DNA of 64,000 nt from NCBI GenBank assembly GCA_049652385.1, contig JBASDX010000001.1, positions 1 to 64,000 of the forward strand, read 5' to 3'. Source of the stretch: DMER64 sp049652385. GTDB lineage: Bacteria; Bacteroidota; Bacteroidia; Bacteroidales; UBA932. The translations under genes were made by a program, and so were the position numbers. The stretch's first letter is position 1. Every line of letters begins with the position of its first letter. Of this stretch, positions 7,571-15,242 are shown one piece after another. Below the pieces are notes generated by a model, which had not been told where the DNA came from, made no database searches, and saw only the letters and a program-made list of their open reading frames with translations.

Positions 7571-8746
7571 TTATAATTTGATGACAATGTTTTTTCTATA
7601 CAGGAGGATGGCCAGGAGGGTAAAGACAGCCACATAAAAAATGGCGTATGCTAGTGATCCGGCCGGGTTATTGCCCAGTGCTGCGGCAAATACGTTTTTG
7701 TACAACCAGCTGAGCGGTGTGTAATACGTACCGTCCTGAGCCGTCCAATGGATGATACGGCCAAAGGTCTTGGCTACCAATCCGGACAGGACAAAAGCAA
7801 AGAGCGGGTTAAGACCCAGGGCTTTGAAGGGGAAGAACCACTTTTCTTTGCCCTTTATATCAATCAGGTACATGAAAAACGCCAGCATCAATAAGGTCCA
7901 GCCTCCGGCGTACAACACGTACGAACTTGTCCACAACGGTTTGCTGATGGGCAGCCAAATACTCCACACCATACCCAGTCCCAGGGCGGCCAGGCCCCAG
8001 GTGTAAAGAGAGCCCACAGCATAAATCTTTTCCGGACTTTTGCGGATTTGTACCCCGGCCAGATACCCCATCAATACGGTGCCGGCTCCGGAAATCATAC
8101 CCAATACGCCTTCCGGATCAAAAGGCAGCCCGTATCCTTTATACAAATGACGGGGACCTACAAGGAAGAGGTCCAGGGTGCGTGCAAAATTGGTCTCTTT
8201 GCCATACGGTTCGTTACCTCCGAAGGCGTACAACAAGAGCCAATGCAGCAACAGGACAACGACAAATCCCCAGGCAATCCTGCGTGGTTTTTTCAACCAC
8301 AAAGCCAGTGTACCGCCTAAGGCGTAGGCCGTGGCAATACGCTGCAAGACTCCGAAAATCCTGATATTGGCGTAATAACGGAGTATACTTCTGAAGAACG
8401 AAACGTCGGGAGCTTTGTTAAGCGGCACAAACGGAAAGGCTTGCAAGAGAAAACCTACCAGAAAGATGAGGGCAGCCCGTTTGTACAATTTGGCGTAGGC
8501 GCTTTTCATAGCTGCATCTCCCTCAAAAAAGCGGGAGAAAGAAAACGCCATGGCCGTACCTACCACAAACAGGAAAAAGGGAAAGACCAGGTCTGTGGGC
8601 GTACAGCCTATCCAGGCGGCGTGCCGCAGGGGTGGGTAAATCTGTCCCCAGTTGCCCGGGTTGTTGACCAGAATCATGCCGGCAATAGTCATGCCCCGCA
8701 GCACATCCAGCGCTACGTACCGTTGTTTTGTTAAGGTTGTTGACAT
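7571..8746 (-). CDS. HGSNAT/DUF5009-type membrane acyltransferase
   Basis: A 391-residue integral membrane protein with about ten hydrophobic helices. The N-terminus RYVALDVLRGMTIAGMILVN and the following TDLVFPFFLFVVGTAMAFS are the signature of bacterial relatives of heparan-alpha-glucosaminide N-acetyltransferase (NagX/DUF5009 group). In that family acetyl groups are transferred across the inner membrane to amino sugars; the substrate here is inferred, not shown. It lies 18 bp downstream of rsmE and 17 bp upstream of the S9 peptidase on the same strand, so a shared operon is likely. Confidence 0.88.
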   Translation of the reverse strand: MSTTLTKQRYVALDVLRGMTIAGMILVNNPGNWGQIYPPLRHAAWIGCTPTDLVFPFFLFVVGTAMAFSFSRFFEGDAAMKSAYAKLYKRAALIFLVGFLLQAFPFVPLNKAPDVSFFRSILRYYANIRIFGVLQRIATAYALGGTLALWLKKPRRIAWGFVVVLLLHWLLLYAFGGNEPYGKETNFARTLDLFLVGPRHLYKGYGLPFDPEGVLGMISGAGTVLMGYLAGVQIRKSPEKIYAVGSLYTWGLAALGLGMVWSIWLPISKPLWTSSYVLYAGGWTLLMLAFFMYLIDIKGKEKWFFPFKALGLNPLFAFVLSGLVAKTFGRIIHWTAQDGTYYTPLSWLYKNVFAAALGNNPAGSLAYAIFYVAVFTLLAILLYRKNIVIKL

Positions 8747-8764
8747 ATGGGCAAGAGATAGTTT

Positions 8765-9532
8765 TTACAAATATAGGAAATGGAAGGCAGTCAGGAAAAC
8801 AATTCCCAGGGCGGCAGTTTCTGTGCGTAGTATGGCAGGTCCCAGGTCTACGGGCGTGCACCCGCGGGCAATGGCCGCATCAATTTCCCGCGGGGAGAAG
8901 TCCCCTTCGGGCCCTACAAGTACGGTCAGCCGGGCAGGAGTCGCTATCGGTGCGTTGGCCGGCGGAGCGGGGTGTGAGGGGCTGGCTGCCGCGGCCATCC
9001 AGCGGGTGATGGGGATGCGGGGGGTGTCGGTGAAGCAGCAGGCGATGGCGGCCCGGGTGCCTTCCAGGGCTCCGGATTCCAGAAACCCGGCAAAAGATAC
9101 CGGCTGCCGGATCTCCGGCATCTGCGCCCGTTTGCATTGTTTGAGAGCGGCTATGGCAATACGCTCGCAGCGTGTCGTTTTTAAGGTTTTTCGCTCAGAG
9201 CGCTCGCAAATAATCGGGGTGATGGTATCGGTGCCGGCTTCGGTAGCTTTTTCCACAAACCATTCAAAGCGTTCCGTGTTTTTGGGCGGGGCTACGGCTA
9301 TGTGCAAGTGGTAGGAGCGGGCTCCGTAGTTCTCGGCAACATGGGTAATGAGCAACCGGCAGGCGCGCGGGTCGGGCTCTTCCAGCACCCCTGTACAGAG
9401 AGTGCCTTTGCCGTCTGTTACGTATACGGTATCCGATTTTTTCAGCCGGAGCACTTTAACGCAATGCAGGCTTTCTTCCGGAGAAAGCGTATGATTAGGC
9501 TGGTTGATATGGGGTGCGTAGAAGAGTATCAT
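8765..9532 (-). CDS. rsmE: 16S rRNA m3U1498 methyltransferase RsmE
   Basis: Methylates N3 of U1498 in 16S rRNA. The 255-residue product has the N-terminal PUA-like domain (residues 1-70, HCVKVLRLKKSDTVYVTDG) and a SPOUT domain with the knot motifs LTVLVGPEGDFSPREI (202-217) and VDLGPAILRTETAAL (228-242). Odd feature: residues about 175-200 form an Ala/Pro-rich stretch (AAAASPSHPAPPANAPIATP) just before the knot strand, where the family normally has only a few residues. The 4-base overlap with the thioesterase gene upstream indicates coupling. Confidence 0.95.
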   Translation of the reverse strand: MILFYAPHINQPNHTLSPEESLHCVKVLRLKKSDTVYVTDGKGTLCTGVLEEPDPRACRLLITHVAENYGARSYHLHIAVAPPKNTERFEWFVEKATEAGTDTITPIICERSERKTLKTTRCERIAIAALKQCKRAQMPEIRQPVSFAGFLESGALEGTRAAIACCFTDTPRIPITRWMAAAASPSHPAPPANAPIATPARLTVLVGPEGDFSPREIDAAIARGCTPVDLGPAILRTETAALGIVFLTAFHFLYL

Positions 9533-9918
9533 TGCTCAAAAAATTCCCATTCGCCTTTTATGGGGAACGATTTGCCCGTAGCCTTATCAAACGTGGACAT
9601 GACGCTGCGCGAGCGTGCTCGTACCACGCCTTTGTCGTCTACAATCTCCTGCAAAAAATGCAGACTTCGTTCGCCTACTTTCACCAGGGTGGTTTCCACA
9701 AAAAGCGTATCGGTAAGGAAGCACGGGGCCAGGTAATCGTGCTCGGCGTGGACCATGATGATGAACTTTTCATCTTTCCCGAATATGGGGTTGTAAGTGG
9801 TTTTATGAAGAAAATAGTCGGTTTTGGCCAAATCGTAATAATGCCCGAATATCACGTTGTTCACGTGGCCGAGCATATCGATGTCGTTAAACCGTATTTG
9901 CAGGGGTGTTCTGTGCAT
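9529..9918 (-). CDS. Acyl-CoA thioesterase, 4HBT hotdog family
   Basis: A hotdog-fold thioesterase that hydrolyses acyl-CoA or acyl-ACP esters. The conserved start of the fold is clear: LQIRFNDIDMLGHVNNVIFGHYY, where the Asp (IRFNDID) is the usual catalytic residue of the 4-hydroxybenzoyl-CoA type. The frame extends to an upstream ATG at 9948, but that lies inside the preceding tsaC-like gene. The ATG at 9918, 10 bases after that gene's stop, gives a 129-residue protein of usual length and is preferred. It overlaps rsmE by 4 bases. Confidence 0.88.
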   Translation of the reverse strand: MHRTPLQIRFNDIDMLGHVNNVIFGHYYDLAKTDYFLHKTTYNPIFGKDEKFIIMVHAEHDYLAPCFLTDTLFVETTLVKVGERSLHFLQEIVDDKGVVRARSRSVMSTFDKATGKSFPIKGEWEFFEQ

Positions 9919-9928
9919 GGTATATGGG

Positions 9929-10510
9929 TTAAGGTCGGATGATTTCAACTTCGTTATGTTTTCCCACGCGGATGATGGAAGAGGGCTTTCCGGTGCTGCC
10001 GGCTTCCAGGAAAGAGGGAGCGGCCCAGTCCACTTGTTGGAGCAGGGCTTTGTCGATGTCTTGATAAAGGGCCGGAGCAGCCGCTCCGCTCACGTTTGCC
10101 GAGGTGGAAAGCAGCGGCCTTTTGAGCCTGCGGATGAGCGACTGGCAAAAGTCGTAGTTGGGGATGCGGATGGCCACGCTGCCGTCTTCCGCCATCACGC
10201 CGGGGGCCAGGTTGATGCCTTTGGGATAGATGAGGGTCAGCGGCTTGTCGGATACCTGCACCAATTCTTCCGCAATATCGGGTACGTATTCCACATACCG
10301 GTACAACATCGCTAAATCGGCTACCAGGACGATGTAATGTTTGTGTTCGCCCCTGTGTTTCAGGGCCGTAATTTTTTTAACACCTTTGGGATTGCAGGCA
10401 TCGCAGCCCAATCCCCAAATGGTGTCTGTGGGATACAGGATGGTGCCTCCGCCGCGCAAAACTTCGGCAGCGGCGTCGATGTGTTTGTATATATCCGGAC
10501 TGTATCTCAT
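9929..10510 (-). CDS. L-threonylcarbamoyladenylate synthase (Sua5/YrdC family)
   Basis: Makes threonylcarbamoyl-AMP from Thr, bicarbonate and ATP, the first step of the t6A37 modification of ANN-decoding tRNAs. The 193-residue YrdC domain shows the family motifs: GGTILYPTDTIWGLGCDA, the basic KHRGEHKHYIVLV, SDKPLTLIYP, SVAIRIPN and PLLSTSANVSG. Length matches the short single-domain type rather than long Sua5. It is the upstream member of a tight minus-strand cluster with the thioesterase and rsmE. Confidence 0.95.
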   Translation of the reverse strand: MRYSPDIYKHIDAAAEVLRGGGTILYPTDTIWGLGCDACNPKGVKKITALKHRGEHKHYIVLVADLAMLYRYVEYVPDIAEELVQVSDKPLTLIYPKGINLAPGVMAEDGSVAIRIPNYDFCQSLIRRLKRPLLSTSANVSGAAAPALYQDIDKALLQQVDWAAPSFLEAGSTGKPSSIIRVGKHNEVEIIRP

Positions 10511-10522
10511 AGCGGTACGTTG

Positions 10523-11209
10523 TCAATAGTACATTCTGTTTTTCCTTTTCCAGTGGCGGATCAAGAAATACCCGAAAATCATACCTCCCAGGTGGGCGAA
10601 ATGGGCGACGTTGCCGCCTCCTATCAAGCCCAGTACCAATTCAATGACAGCGAAGATGATGACAAAGTATTTTGCTTTCAGGGCTATGGGTGTGAGGATG
10701 ATGCGCAATTCCGTATTGGGAAACAGCATTCCGTAACCCAGCAGGATGCCGTATACTGCACCCGAAGCTCCCACCGTAGGTACGTTTACCATCGCACGGT
10801 AACGAGCCAATGCGTTTACGGCTGCAGGCCCGTTTTCCTGAATGGTCCTTGCCAGAGAGGAAATGCTGATCCATTGTACACCCATGTGAATGGCGGCTGC
10901 TCCCAGGCCGGTCACAAAGAAAAAGAGCAGGAACTTTTTGGGTCCCCACAGTTGTTCCAGGACAGATCCGAACATCCACAACGCGTACATGTTGAACAGC
11001 AAATGGGTGAAGTTGCCGTGCATGAACATGTGGGTGATGATTTGCCACGGTCTGAAAAACTTTGACATGGGAAAGAACAACGCAAAACGCTCTATCATAA
11101 ACTCCTGGTTGATGGTGGTCAGGATGAGCATAAACGCGTTTAAGATGATGATGTTCTTTATGACAATGGGCATACGGGCAAAAAATCCGCCCGGGTTGTA
11201 TTGGTACAT
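10523..11209 (-). CDS. Rhomboid-family intramembrane serine protease
   Basis: Cleaves transmembrane segments within the lipid bilayer. The 228-residue protein has six predicted membrane helices. It has the conserved HMFMHGNFTHLLFNMYALWMF loop region, catalytic Ser in TVGASGAVYG and catalytic His in AHLGGMIFGYFL. It lies 5 bp downstream of mutL on the same strand and 12 bp upstream of the tsaC-like gene. Confidence 0.94.
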   Translation of the reverse strand: MYQYNPGGFFARMPIVIKNIIILNAFMLILTTINQEFMIERFALFFPMSKFFRPWQIITHMFMHGNFTHLLFNMYALWMFGSVLEQLWGPKKFLLFFFVTGLGAAAIHMGVQWISISSLARTIQENGPAAVNALARYRAMVNVPTVGASGAVYGILLGYGMLFPNTELRIILTPIALKAKYFVIIFAVIELVLGLIGGGNVAHFAHLGGMIFGYFLIRHWKRKNRMYY

Positions 11210-11214
11210 AGTGG

Positions 11215-13191
11215 TTATGTAAAATATTTATCTATTTCTTCTGTGCTTAAGACGGTAAGGCACGGCCTGCCGTCGGGGGTGAGACCCGGCTGTTCGCACG
11301 CCAGCAGCCTTTCCAGCAGCATCCGGTCCTTGCCCGGGAGGCCGACAACACGTGCCTGTGAGTACATCTCTTCCTTTGACGGAGGACTGTCCCTGTAGGC
11401 TTGCTCTTCTTCAGGTGGGTAGTCTCTGTAAACGGGCTCTTTTGTCGATGGGCCGCCGTATATGGGTTCTTCTTCAGGTGGACTATCTCTGTATAAAAGC
11501 TCTTCTGCCGGTGGTTTATCCCTGTAGACTGGTTCTGCTTCCCGGAATTGGCTTTCGTATATTGGTTTTTCTATGCCGAGTGCAGTACTGCCGGTGCGGG
11601 TTTCCGAGGCGGCCAGGCGGCGGGCTACGGTGGCAGCCAGGCGCTCTCCGTAGCTGAGTCCGGACTCGTCCGCATAGTCTTGTTCAGAAACCGGAGACAA
11701 TCGGGTCAGCAGTTCCCGGACAGAATCCGTCACAGAGGCCTGGTCTGTGGGGTGTCCGGCCGGTACGCCCGTGACGCGTCCCTGGTCATCCAGTGCAAAT
11801 CCCATGTGCAACAGGTGGTTCCGGCTTTCTTCCAGGAGCAGGGACAGCGGTGGCTGCAGGTCAGGCGTTACGGGAAAGGATAGCGGCTCCGGAACCGGCT
11901 GCCTGTCTTTGTAGCGGGGGAGCAGTTCTTCATAGAAGATGCGCTCCAGGGCCCGCCTGCGGTGGACGACCATCAGTCCGCCCGATACAAGAGTTACCAG
12001 GTAACGTTTTTGCAGGGGAAGGATGGGGGCCTCGGCAAGTTGTAAGGGCTGTTCCCGGAACAGGCGTTGCGGCTTTTGCGGTTCTTTAAAGGGGTCAAAG
12101 AGCGGGTCGTAATCGATTTTGGGTGGCGGTACGTATTCGCCGGGCGCCGGGGGAATGGGTATGTGGTGCTGCATGCCGCCCAGGTCAAAGTCTATGCTCG
12201 GGCCCAGAGCAAAGCGGCCCAGCGTTTCCCGGACCAGGGCCTGCAACATCTGGAAGATGACGTTTTCGTCTTCAAAACGGATTTCCGTTTTCGTAGGATG
12301 TATGTTGACGTCTACTGTTTTTGGGTCGGTGGTGAAGTAAAGGAAATACGTAGGCAATTTTTCATCGGGCAGCAGCGGTCCGTAGCCGTTTACAATGGCT
12401 TTGTGCAGGTAGGGGCTTTTGAAATACCGTCCGTTGATGAACAGGTACCGGTGCCCTCCGCGTTTGTAGGTGTCTTTGGGGCGGCTGACGTATCCTTTCA
12501 CAGATACCAGGGGTGTTTCTACGTTGGCATCCAGCAATTGCTGGTTCAGGTCCTTGCCCAACGCTCCCGTAATGCGGGCACGTAAGGTTTCTCCGGCCGG
12601 CAGATGGTGCAGGGTGTTGTCGTTGTGTGTGAGGGTGAAGGTGATGTTCGGCCGGCACAGGGCTACCCGGTAAAATTCTTCCAGGATATGGCGCATTTCC
12701 ACTTGCTCGGATTTCAGGAACCGGCGGCGGGCCGGTACGTTGTAGAACAAGTTCCGGACGCAGATATCGGTACCTTTGGCACAGACGACTTCTTCCTGCG
12801 ACTCGATTTCCGAGCCGACCAGATTGATCTCCGTTCCCAATTCATCTTCTTCCCGGCGTGTGCGCAGCCGTACGTGCGCCACCGATGCGATGGAGGCCAG
12901 GGCCTCGCCCCGGAACCCAAAAGAAACGATTTCTTCCAGGTCTTCCACGCTGCGCAATTTACTGGTGGCATGGCGTTTAAAGGCCAATACGGCATCTTGC
13001 GGACTCATGCCGCTGCCGTTGTCGGTTACCTGCAGCAAAGTAGCTCCGCCGTCGCGCAACGTCACGTCTATGCGGTCGGCTCCGGCATCTACGGCATTCT
13101 CCATCAGCTCTTTGATGACCGAGGCCGGACGTTGGATCACTTCCCCGGCGGCTATCTGACTGGCTATGTGCGACGGAAGTATGGAAATCAT
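11215..13191 (-). CDS. mutL: DNA mismatch repair protein MutL
   Basis: The ATPase that links MutS recognition to strand incision. The 658-residue protein has the GHKL ATPase domain (residues 1-330) with IAAGEVIQRPASVIKELMENAVDAGA, DNGSGM and FGFRGEALASI motifs, and the KTDVNIHP-type segment (VDVNIHPTKTEIRF). The C-terminal dimerisation domain ends ACEQPGLTPDGRPCLTVL. Odd feature: residues about 543-610 are an in-frame run of six to seven 10-12-residue units of the form xYRDxPPxEEE, inserted in this C-terminal domain. No DQHAxxER-type endonuclease motif is evident to me. Overlaps the next gene upstream by 4 bases. Confidence 0.97.
   Translation of the reverse strand: MISILPSHIASQIAAGEVIQRPASVIKELMENAVDAGADRIDVTLRDGGATLLQVTDNGSGMSPQDAVLAFKRHATSKLRSVEDLEEIVSFGFRGEALASIASVAHVRLRTRREEDELGTEINLVGSEIESQEEVVCAKGTDICVRNLFYNVPARRRFLKSEQVEMRHILEEFYRVALCRPNITFTLTHNDNTLHHLPAGETLRARITGALGKDLNQQLLDANVETPLVSVKGYVSRPKDTYKRGGHRYLFINGRYFKSPYLHKAIVNGYGPLLPDEKLPTYFLYFTTDPKTVDVNIHPTKTEIRFEDENVIFQMLQALVRETLGRFALGPSIDFDLGGMQHHIPIPPAPGEYVPPPKIDYDPLFDPFKEPQKPQRLFREQPLQLAEAPILPLQKRYLVTLVSGGLMVVHRRRALERIFYEELLPRYKDRQPVPEPLSFPVTPDLQPPLSLLLEESRNHLLHMGFALDDQGRVTGVPAGHPTDQASVTDSVRELLTRLSPVSEQDYADESGLSYGERLAATVARRLAASETRTGSTALGIEKPIYESQFREAEPVYRDKPPAEELLYRDSPPEEEPIYGGPSTKEPVYRDYPPEEEQAYRDSPPSKEEMYSQARVVGLPGKDRMLLERLLACEQPGLTPDGRPCLTVLSTEEIDKYFT
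11364..11560 (-). repeat. Degenerate coding minisatellite inside mutL
   Basis: About 200 bp of 30-36-bp units encoding YRDxPPxEEE-like repeats (for example VYRDKPPAEEL, LYRDSPPEEE, VYRDYPPEEE, AYRDSPPSKEE). Units differ by substitutions, so it is old or under little constraint. All indels keep the mutL frame. Confidence 0.8.
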
Positions 13192-13517
13192 TTGAAAATC
13201 TTAAACAGGTAACTGAATGCCTGGGTAAAGTATACGGCCATGAGCATGATGGCTATCAGGGAGAAAATGATGATGGCGCGTATGAGTTTCTGCCGGGCCG
13301 GATAGCGGCGTTCCACATGGTGCATGGAGCGGAACGACCCGCGGATGGATCCGCCGGGTATGTAGGGCTTGTCTTCGTCCTTCTTCCGGGCGGCTACCGT
13401 TGCACGCGTTCTTTTTATGCGCTCTTCAAATTCTTCCTTTTCCGGGTCCCAGTAAATGGGTTTGTAATTGAAGACGCGGTGTTTGGGTGTGCGAAAAAAT
13501 GATATTCTAAAGGCCAT
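13188..13517 (-). CDS. Small membrane-anchored protein next to mutL
   Basis: A 109-residue protein with a charged N-terminal part (YWDPEKEEFEERIKRTRATVAARKK broken by KPYIPGGS) and one membrane helix at about residues 80-102 (IRAIIIFSLIAIMLMAVYFT). It overlaps mutL by 4 bases. I know similar conserved proteins beside mutL in Bacteroidales but no assigned function. A tail-anchored topology is inferred from the single C-terminal helix. Confidence 0.8.
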   Translation of the reverse strand: MAFRISFFRTPKHRVFNYKPIYWDPEKEEFEERIKRTRATVAARKKDEDKPYIPGGSIRGSFRSMHHVERRYPARQKLIRAIIIFSLIAIMLMAVYFTQAFSYLFKIFK

Positions 13518-13530
13518 GGTAATGCAGTGT

Positions 13531-14298
13531 TTATAAGGTTTTATCGCGCATCAGCGCCGTATCTATATAGTGGTCTACTACGTGCGGGAAGTATTTGTAC
13601 TCCAAAGCGTGCACTTTTTGTGCCAGGCTCTCCGGGGTGTCATCGCGGTCTACCGGGCAGGTGGCCTGAAAAAGTATCTGTCCGCGGTCGTAGTGGCTGT
13701 CAATCAAGTGAATGGTAATGCCCGAGACGCCGTACGGGGGTGTGGGGGCGGGCACTGGCAGGACAGCCTCTGTATGCTGTGATGTATTTGCCGAGGAGGA
13801 GCCGTCGTTTGCAGTGGTGGCGTTTGCCGGAGGGGTGGCAGCCGGAGCGCTGTCTGTCACGGTGTTGTTTGCCGAGGCGGAGCGGTTGCGCAGGTGCTCC
13901 AGAACGGCCCGGTGCACATGCATGTTGTACATGCCTTTGCCACCGAAAGCCGGAAGCAGGGCCGGGTGTATGTTCAGGATGCGGCCGGGGTAGGCTTGCA
14001 GCAGGTGCTCAGGGATTTTCCACAGGAATCCAGACAGCACCAATAGGTCTGCCTTGTATGCTTGCAGGATGGATAAGACACCGGGTGCCGCTGAGTCTGC
14101 AGGTGGCTCTGTCGTCGGGTTTTGCAGCTGCTCTGCCGTGAACACCTCTGCAGGGACACCCAGCCTGCGGGCCCGGTCCAGTACGGGGGCCTGAGGGTTG
14201 TTGCAAAGCAGTACGACAACCTGTCCTTTAGTCAGCCTGCGGATGAGGTTCTCTGCGTTTGTTCCGTTGCCCGATGCAAAAAGCGCAATTCTTGTCAT
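13531..14298 (-). CDS. purN: Phosphoribosylglycinamide formyltransferase PurN
   Basis: Transfers a formyl group from 10-formyl-THF to GAR in purine synthesis. The substrate loop ASGNGTN (residues 9-15) and catalytic N109 and H111 (ILNIHPALLPAFGGKGMY) are present. The third residue, Asp, is probably D204 in DSHYDRG. Odd feature: residues about 138-190 are a low-complexity Ala/Asn/Thr/Ser/Pro insert (SASANNTVTDSAPAATPP and onward) between the two halves of the active site. A smaller Pro/Ala-rich insert lies at about 60-73. At 255 residues it exceeds the usual ~190-210 by that amount. The reading frame is open throughout, so the enzyme is probably functional with a disordered loop. Confidence 0.93.
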   Translation of the reverse strand: MTRIALFASGNGTNAENLIRRLTKGQVVVLLCNNPQAPVLDRARRLGVPAEVFTAEQLQNPTTEPPADSAAPGVLSILQAYKADLLVLSGFLWKIPEHLLQAYPGRILNIHPALLPAFGGKGMYNMHVHRAVLEHLRNRSASANNTVTDSAPAATPPANATTANDGSSSANTSQHTEAVLPVPAPTPPYGVSGITIHLIDSHYDRGQILFQATCPVDRDDTPESLAQKVHALEYKYFPHVVDHYIDTALMRDKTL

Positions 14299-14339
14299 AA
14301 CTTACAAAGATATGGAAAAATCGTTATTTTTGTGGAGCT

Positions 14340-14990
14340 ATGAAAACGAGGATTAAAGAGCCAACGGCGAACGATATGCCACAGAAACAGGTAATGGGCG
14401 ATCATTCTTCGGGAGAAAGGGCGACCGGTGAGCAGGTGATAGGCAACCAGGTGACGGGCAACCAGGTGACGGGCAACCAGGTGACGGGTGAGCAAGTGAT
14501 GGGTGAGCGGATACCCCGGGTGGGCAACGGATACGATGTGCATAGGCTGGAGCCGGGGCTGCCTTTTTATTTAGGGGGCATACGTCTGGAATCCAGGCTG
14601 GGTTGTGTGGCTCATTCTGACGGAGACTGTCTGATCCACGCTTTGTGCGATGCGCTGTTGGGGGCATTGGCACTGGGTGATATCGGCGTGCACTTTCCCG
14701 ACACCTCGGACCGGTTCAAAGGCATCGACAGCAAAGTGCTGTTGGCCAGGACGTACGAAATGGTACGCCACGCCGGTTACCGTCTGGGTAATGCCGATTG
14801 CACGGTGCACCTGCAGGCTCCCAAAATAGGGCCGTATATCGTGCAGATGCGGCAGGTGCTGGCCGGAATACTGGAAGCAGATGTAAATCAGGTTTCTATC
14901 AAAGCCACTACGGGGGAACGGATTGGCTTTGTGGGTCGCCAGGAAGGGATAGCGGTCTATGCTACGGTGCTGTTGTATCCCGATAAATAG
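14340..14990 (+). CDS. ispF: 2-C-methyl-D-erythritol 2,4-cyclodiphosphate synthase IspF with repeat N-terminus
   Basis: Forms MEcPP in the MEP isoprenoid pathway. From residue 59 the protein is a normal IspF: RVGNGYDVHRL with metal ligands D66 and H68, AHSDGDCLIHALCDALLGA, GDIGVHFPDTS, and KATTGERIGFVGR. It is preceded by 53 extra residues with five tandem pentapeptides G[EN]QV[TIM] at residues 30-54. The first five residues, MKTRI, themselves look like an IspF N-terminus, as if the repeat had been inserted after them. An ATG at codon 54 (14499) would give a standard-length protein, so the start is uncertain. Divergent from purN with 41 bp between. Confidence 0.93.
   Translation: MKTRIKEPTANDMPQKQVMGDHSSGERATGEQVIGNQVTGNQVTGNQVTGEQVMGERIPRVGNGYDVHRLEPGLPFYLGGIRLESRLGCVAHSDGDCLIHALCDALLGALALGDIGVHFPDTSDRFKGIDSKVLLARTYEMVRHAGYRLGNADCTVHLQAPKIGPYIVQMRQVLAGILEADVNQVSIKATTGERIGFVGRQEGIAVYATVLLYPDK
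14427..14501 (+). repeat. 15-bp tandem repeat at the 5' end of ispF
   Basis: Five 15-bp units, the middle three being perfect or nearly perfect copies of GGCAACCAGGTGACG. They encode the pentapeptide GNQVT and variants in the ispF frame. Each unit contains GTG in frame, and the block ends at the alternative ATG (14499). Confidence 0.9.
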
Positions 14991-15039
14991 GGTTTGCACG
15001 TTTGAAAATTATGCTTACTTTTGCAGCTCTCAACTCTTT

Positions 15040-15113
15040 GGCGAGGTAGCTCAGATGGTTAGAGCGCATGATTCATAATCATGAGGTCACGAGTTCAATT
15101 CTCGTCCTCGCTA
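15040..15113 (+). tRNA. tRNA with CAT anticodon (tRNA-Met or tRNA-Ile2)
   Basis: A 74-nt cloverleaf: acceptor GGCGAGG/CCTCGCT (first pair G-U), D-arm GCTCAGATGGTTAGAGC, anticodon stem CATGA/TCATG around TTCATAA with anticodon CAT, and T-arm GAGTTCAATTCTC. Discriminator is A and CCA is not encoded. The first pair is not the C-A mismatch of an initiator tRNA, so it is elongator Met or lysidine-modified Ile2. Confidence 0.95.
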
Positions 15114-15114
15114 C

Positions 15115-15150
15115 AAAAAGGACTTATCCGTTTGGGTAAGTCCTTTTTTT
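15115..15150 (+). terminator. Rho-independent terminator after the tRNA
   Basis: Stem AAAGGACTTATCC / GGGTAAGTCCTTT with loop GTTT, followed by a run of seven T. It begins directly after the tRNA 3' end. Confidence 0.92.
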
Positions 15151-15190
15151 ACGCATTTAATAGCAGAAATCACATAGTTATTCTGATAAA

Positions 15191-15223
15191 TTTCAACTAT
15201 CTATGTAATATTTGCTATATTTG
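15191..15223 (+). promoter_or_regulatory. Candidate promoter of the abiE operon
   Basis: TATATTTG at 15216-15223 matches the Bacteroidota -7 consensus TAnnTTTG. TTTC at 15191-15194 is one mismatch from the -33 TTTG, with 21 bp between. TATCTA and TAGATA arms flank the region. The start codon lies at 15243. Confidence 0.5.
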
Positions 15224-15242
15224 TATGTAAATTGTAGATATA

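Noticed and set aside
14427..14501. Tandem repeat considered as a CRISPR-like array
   Set aside because: Units are 15 bp, directly adjacent without spacers, and in frame with ispF.
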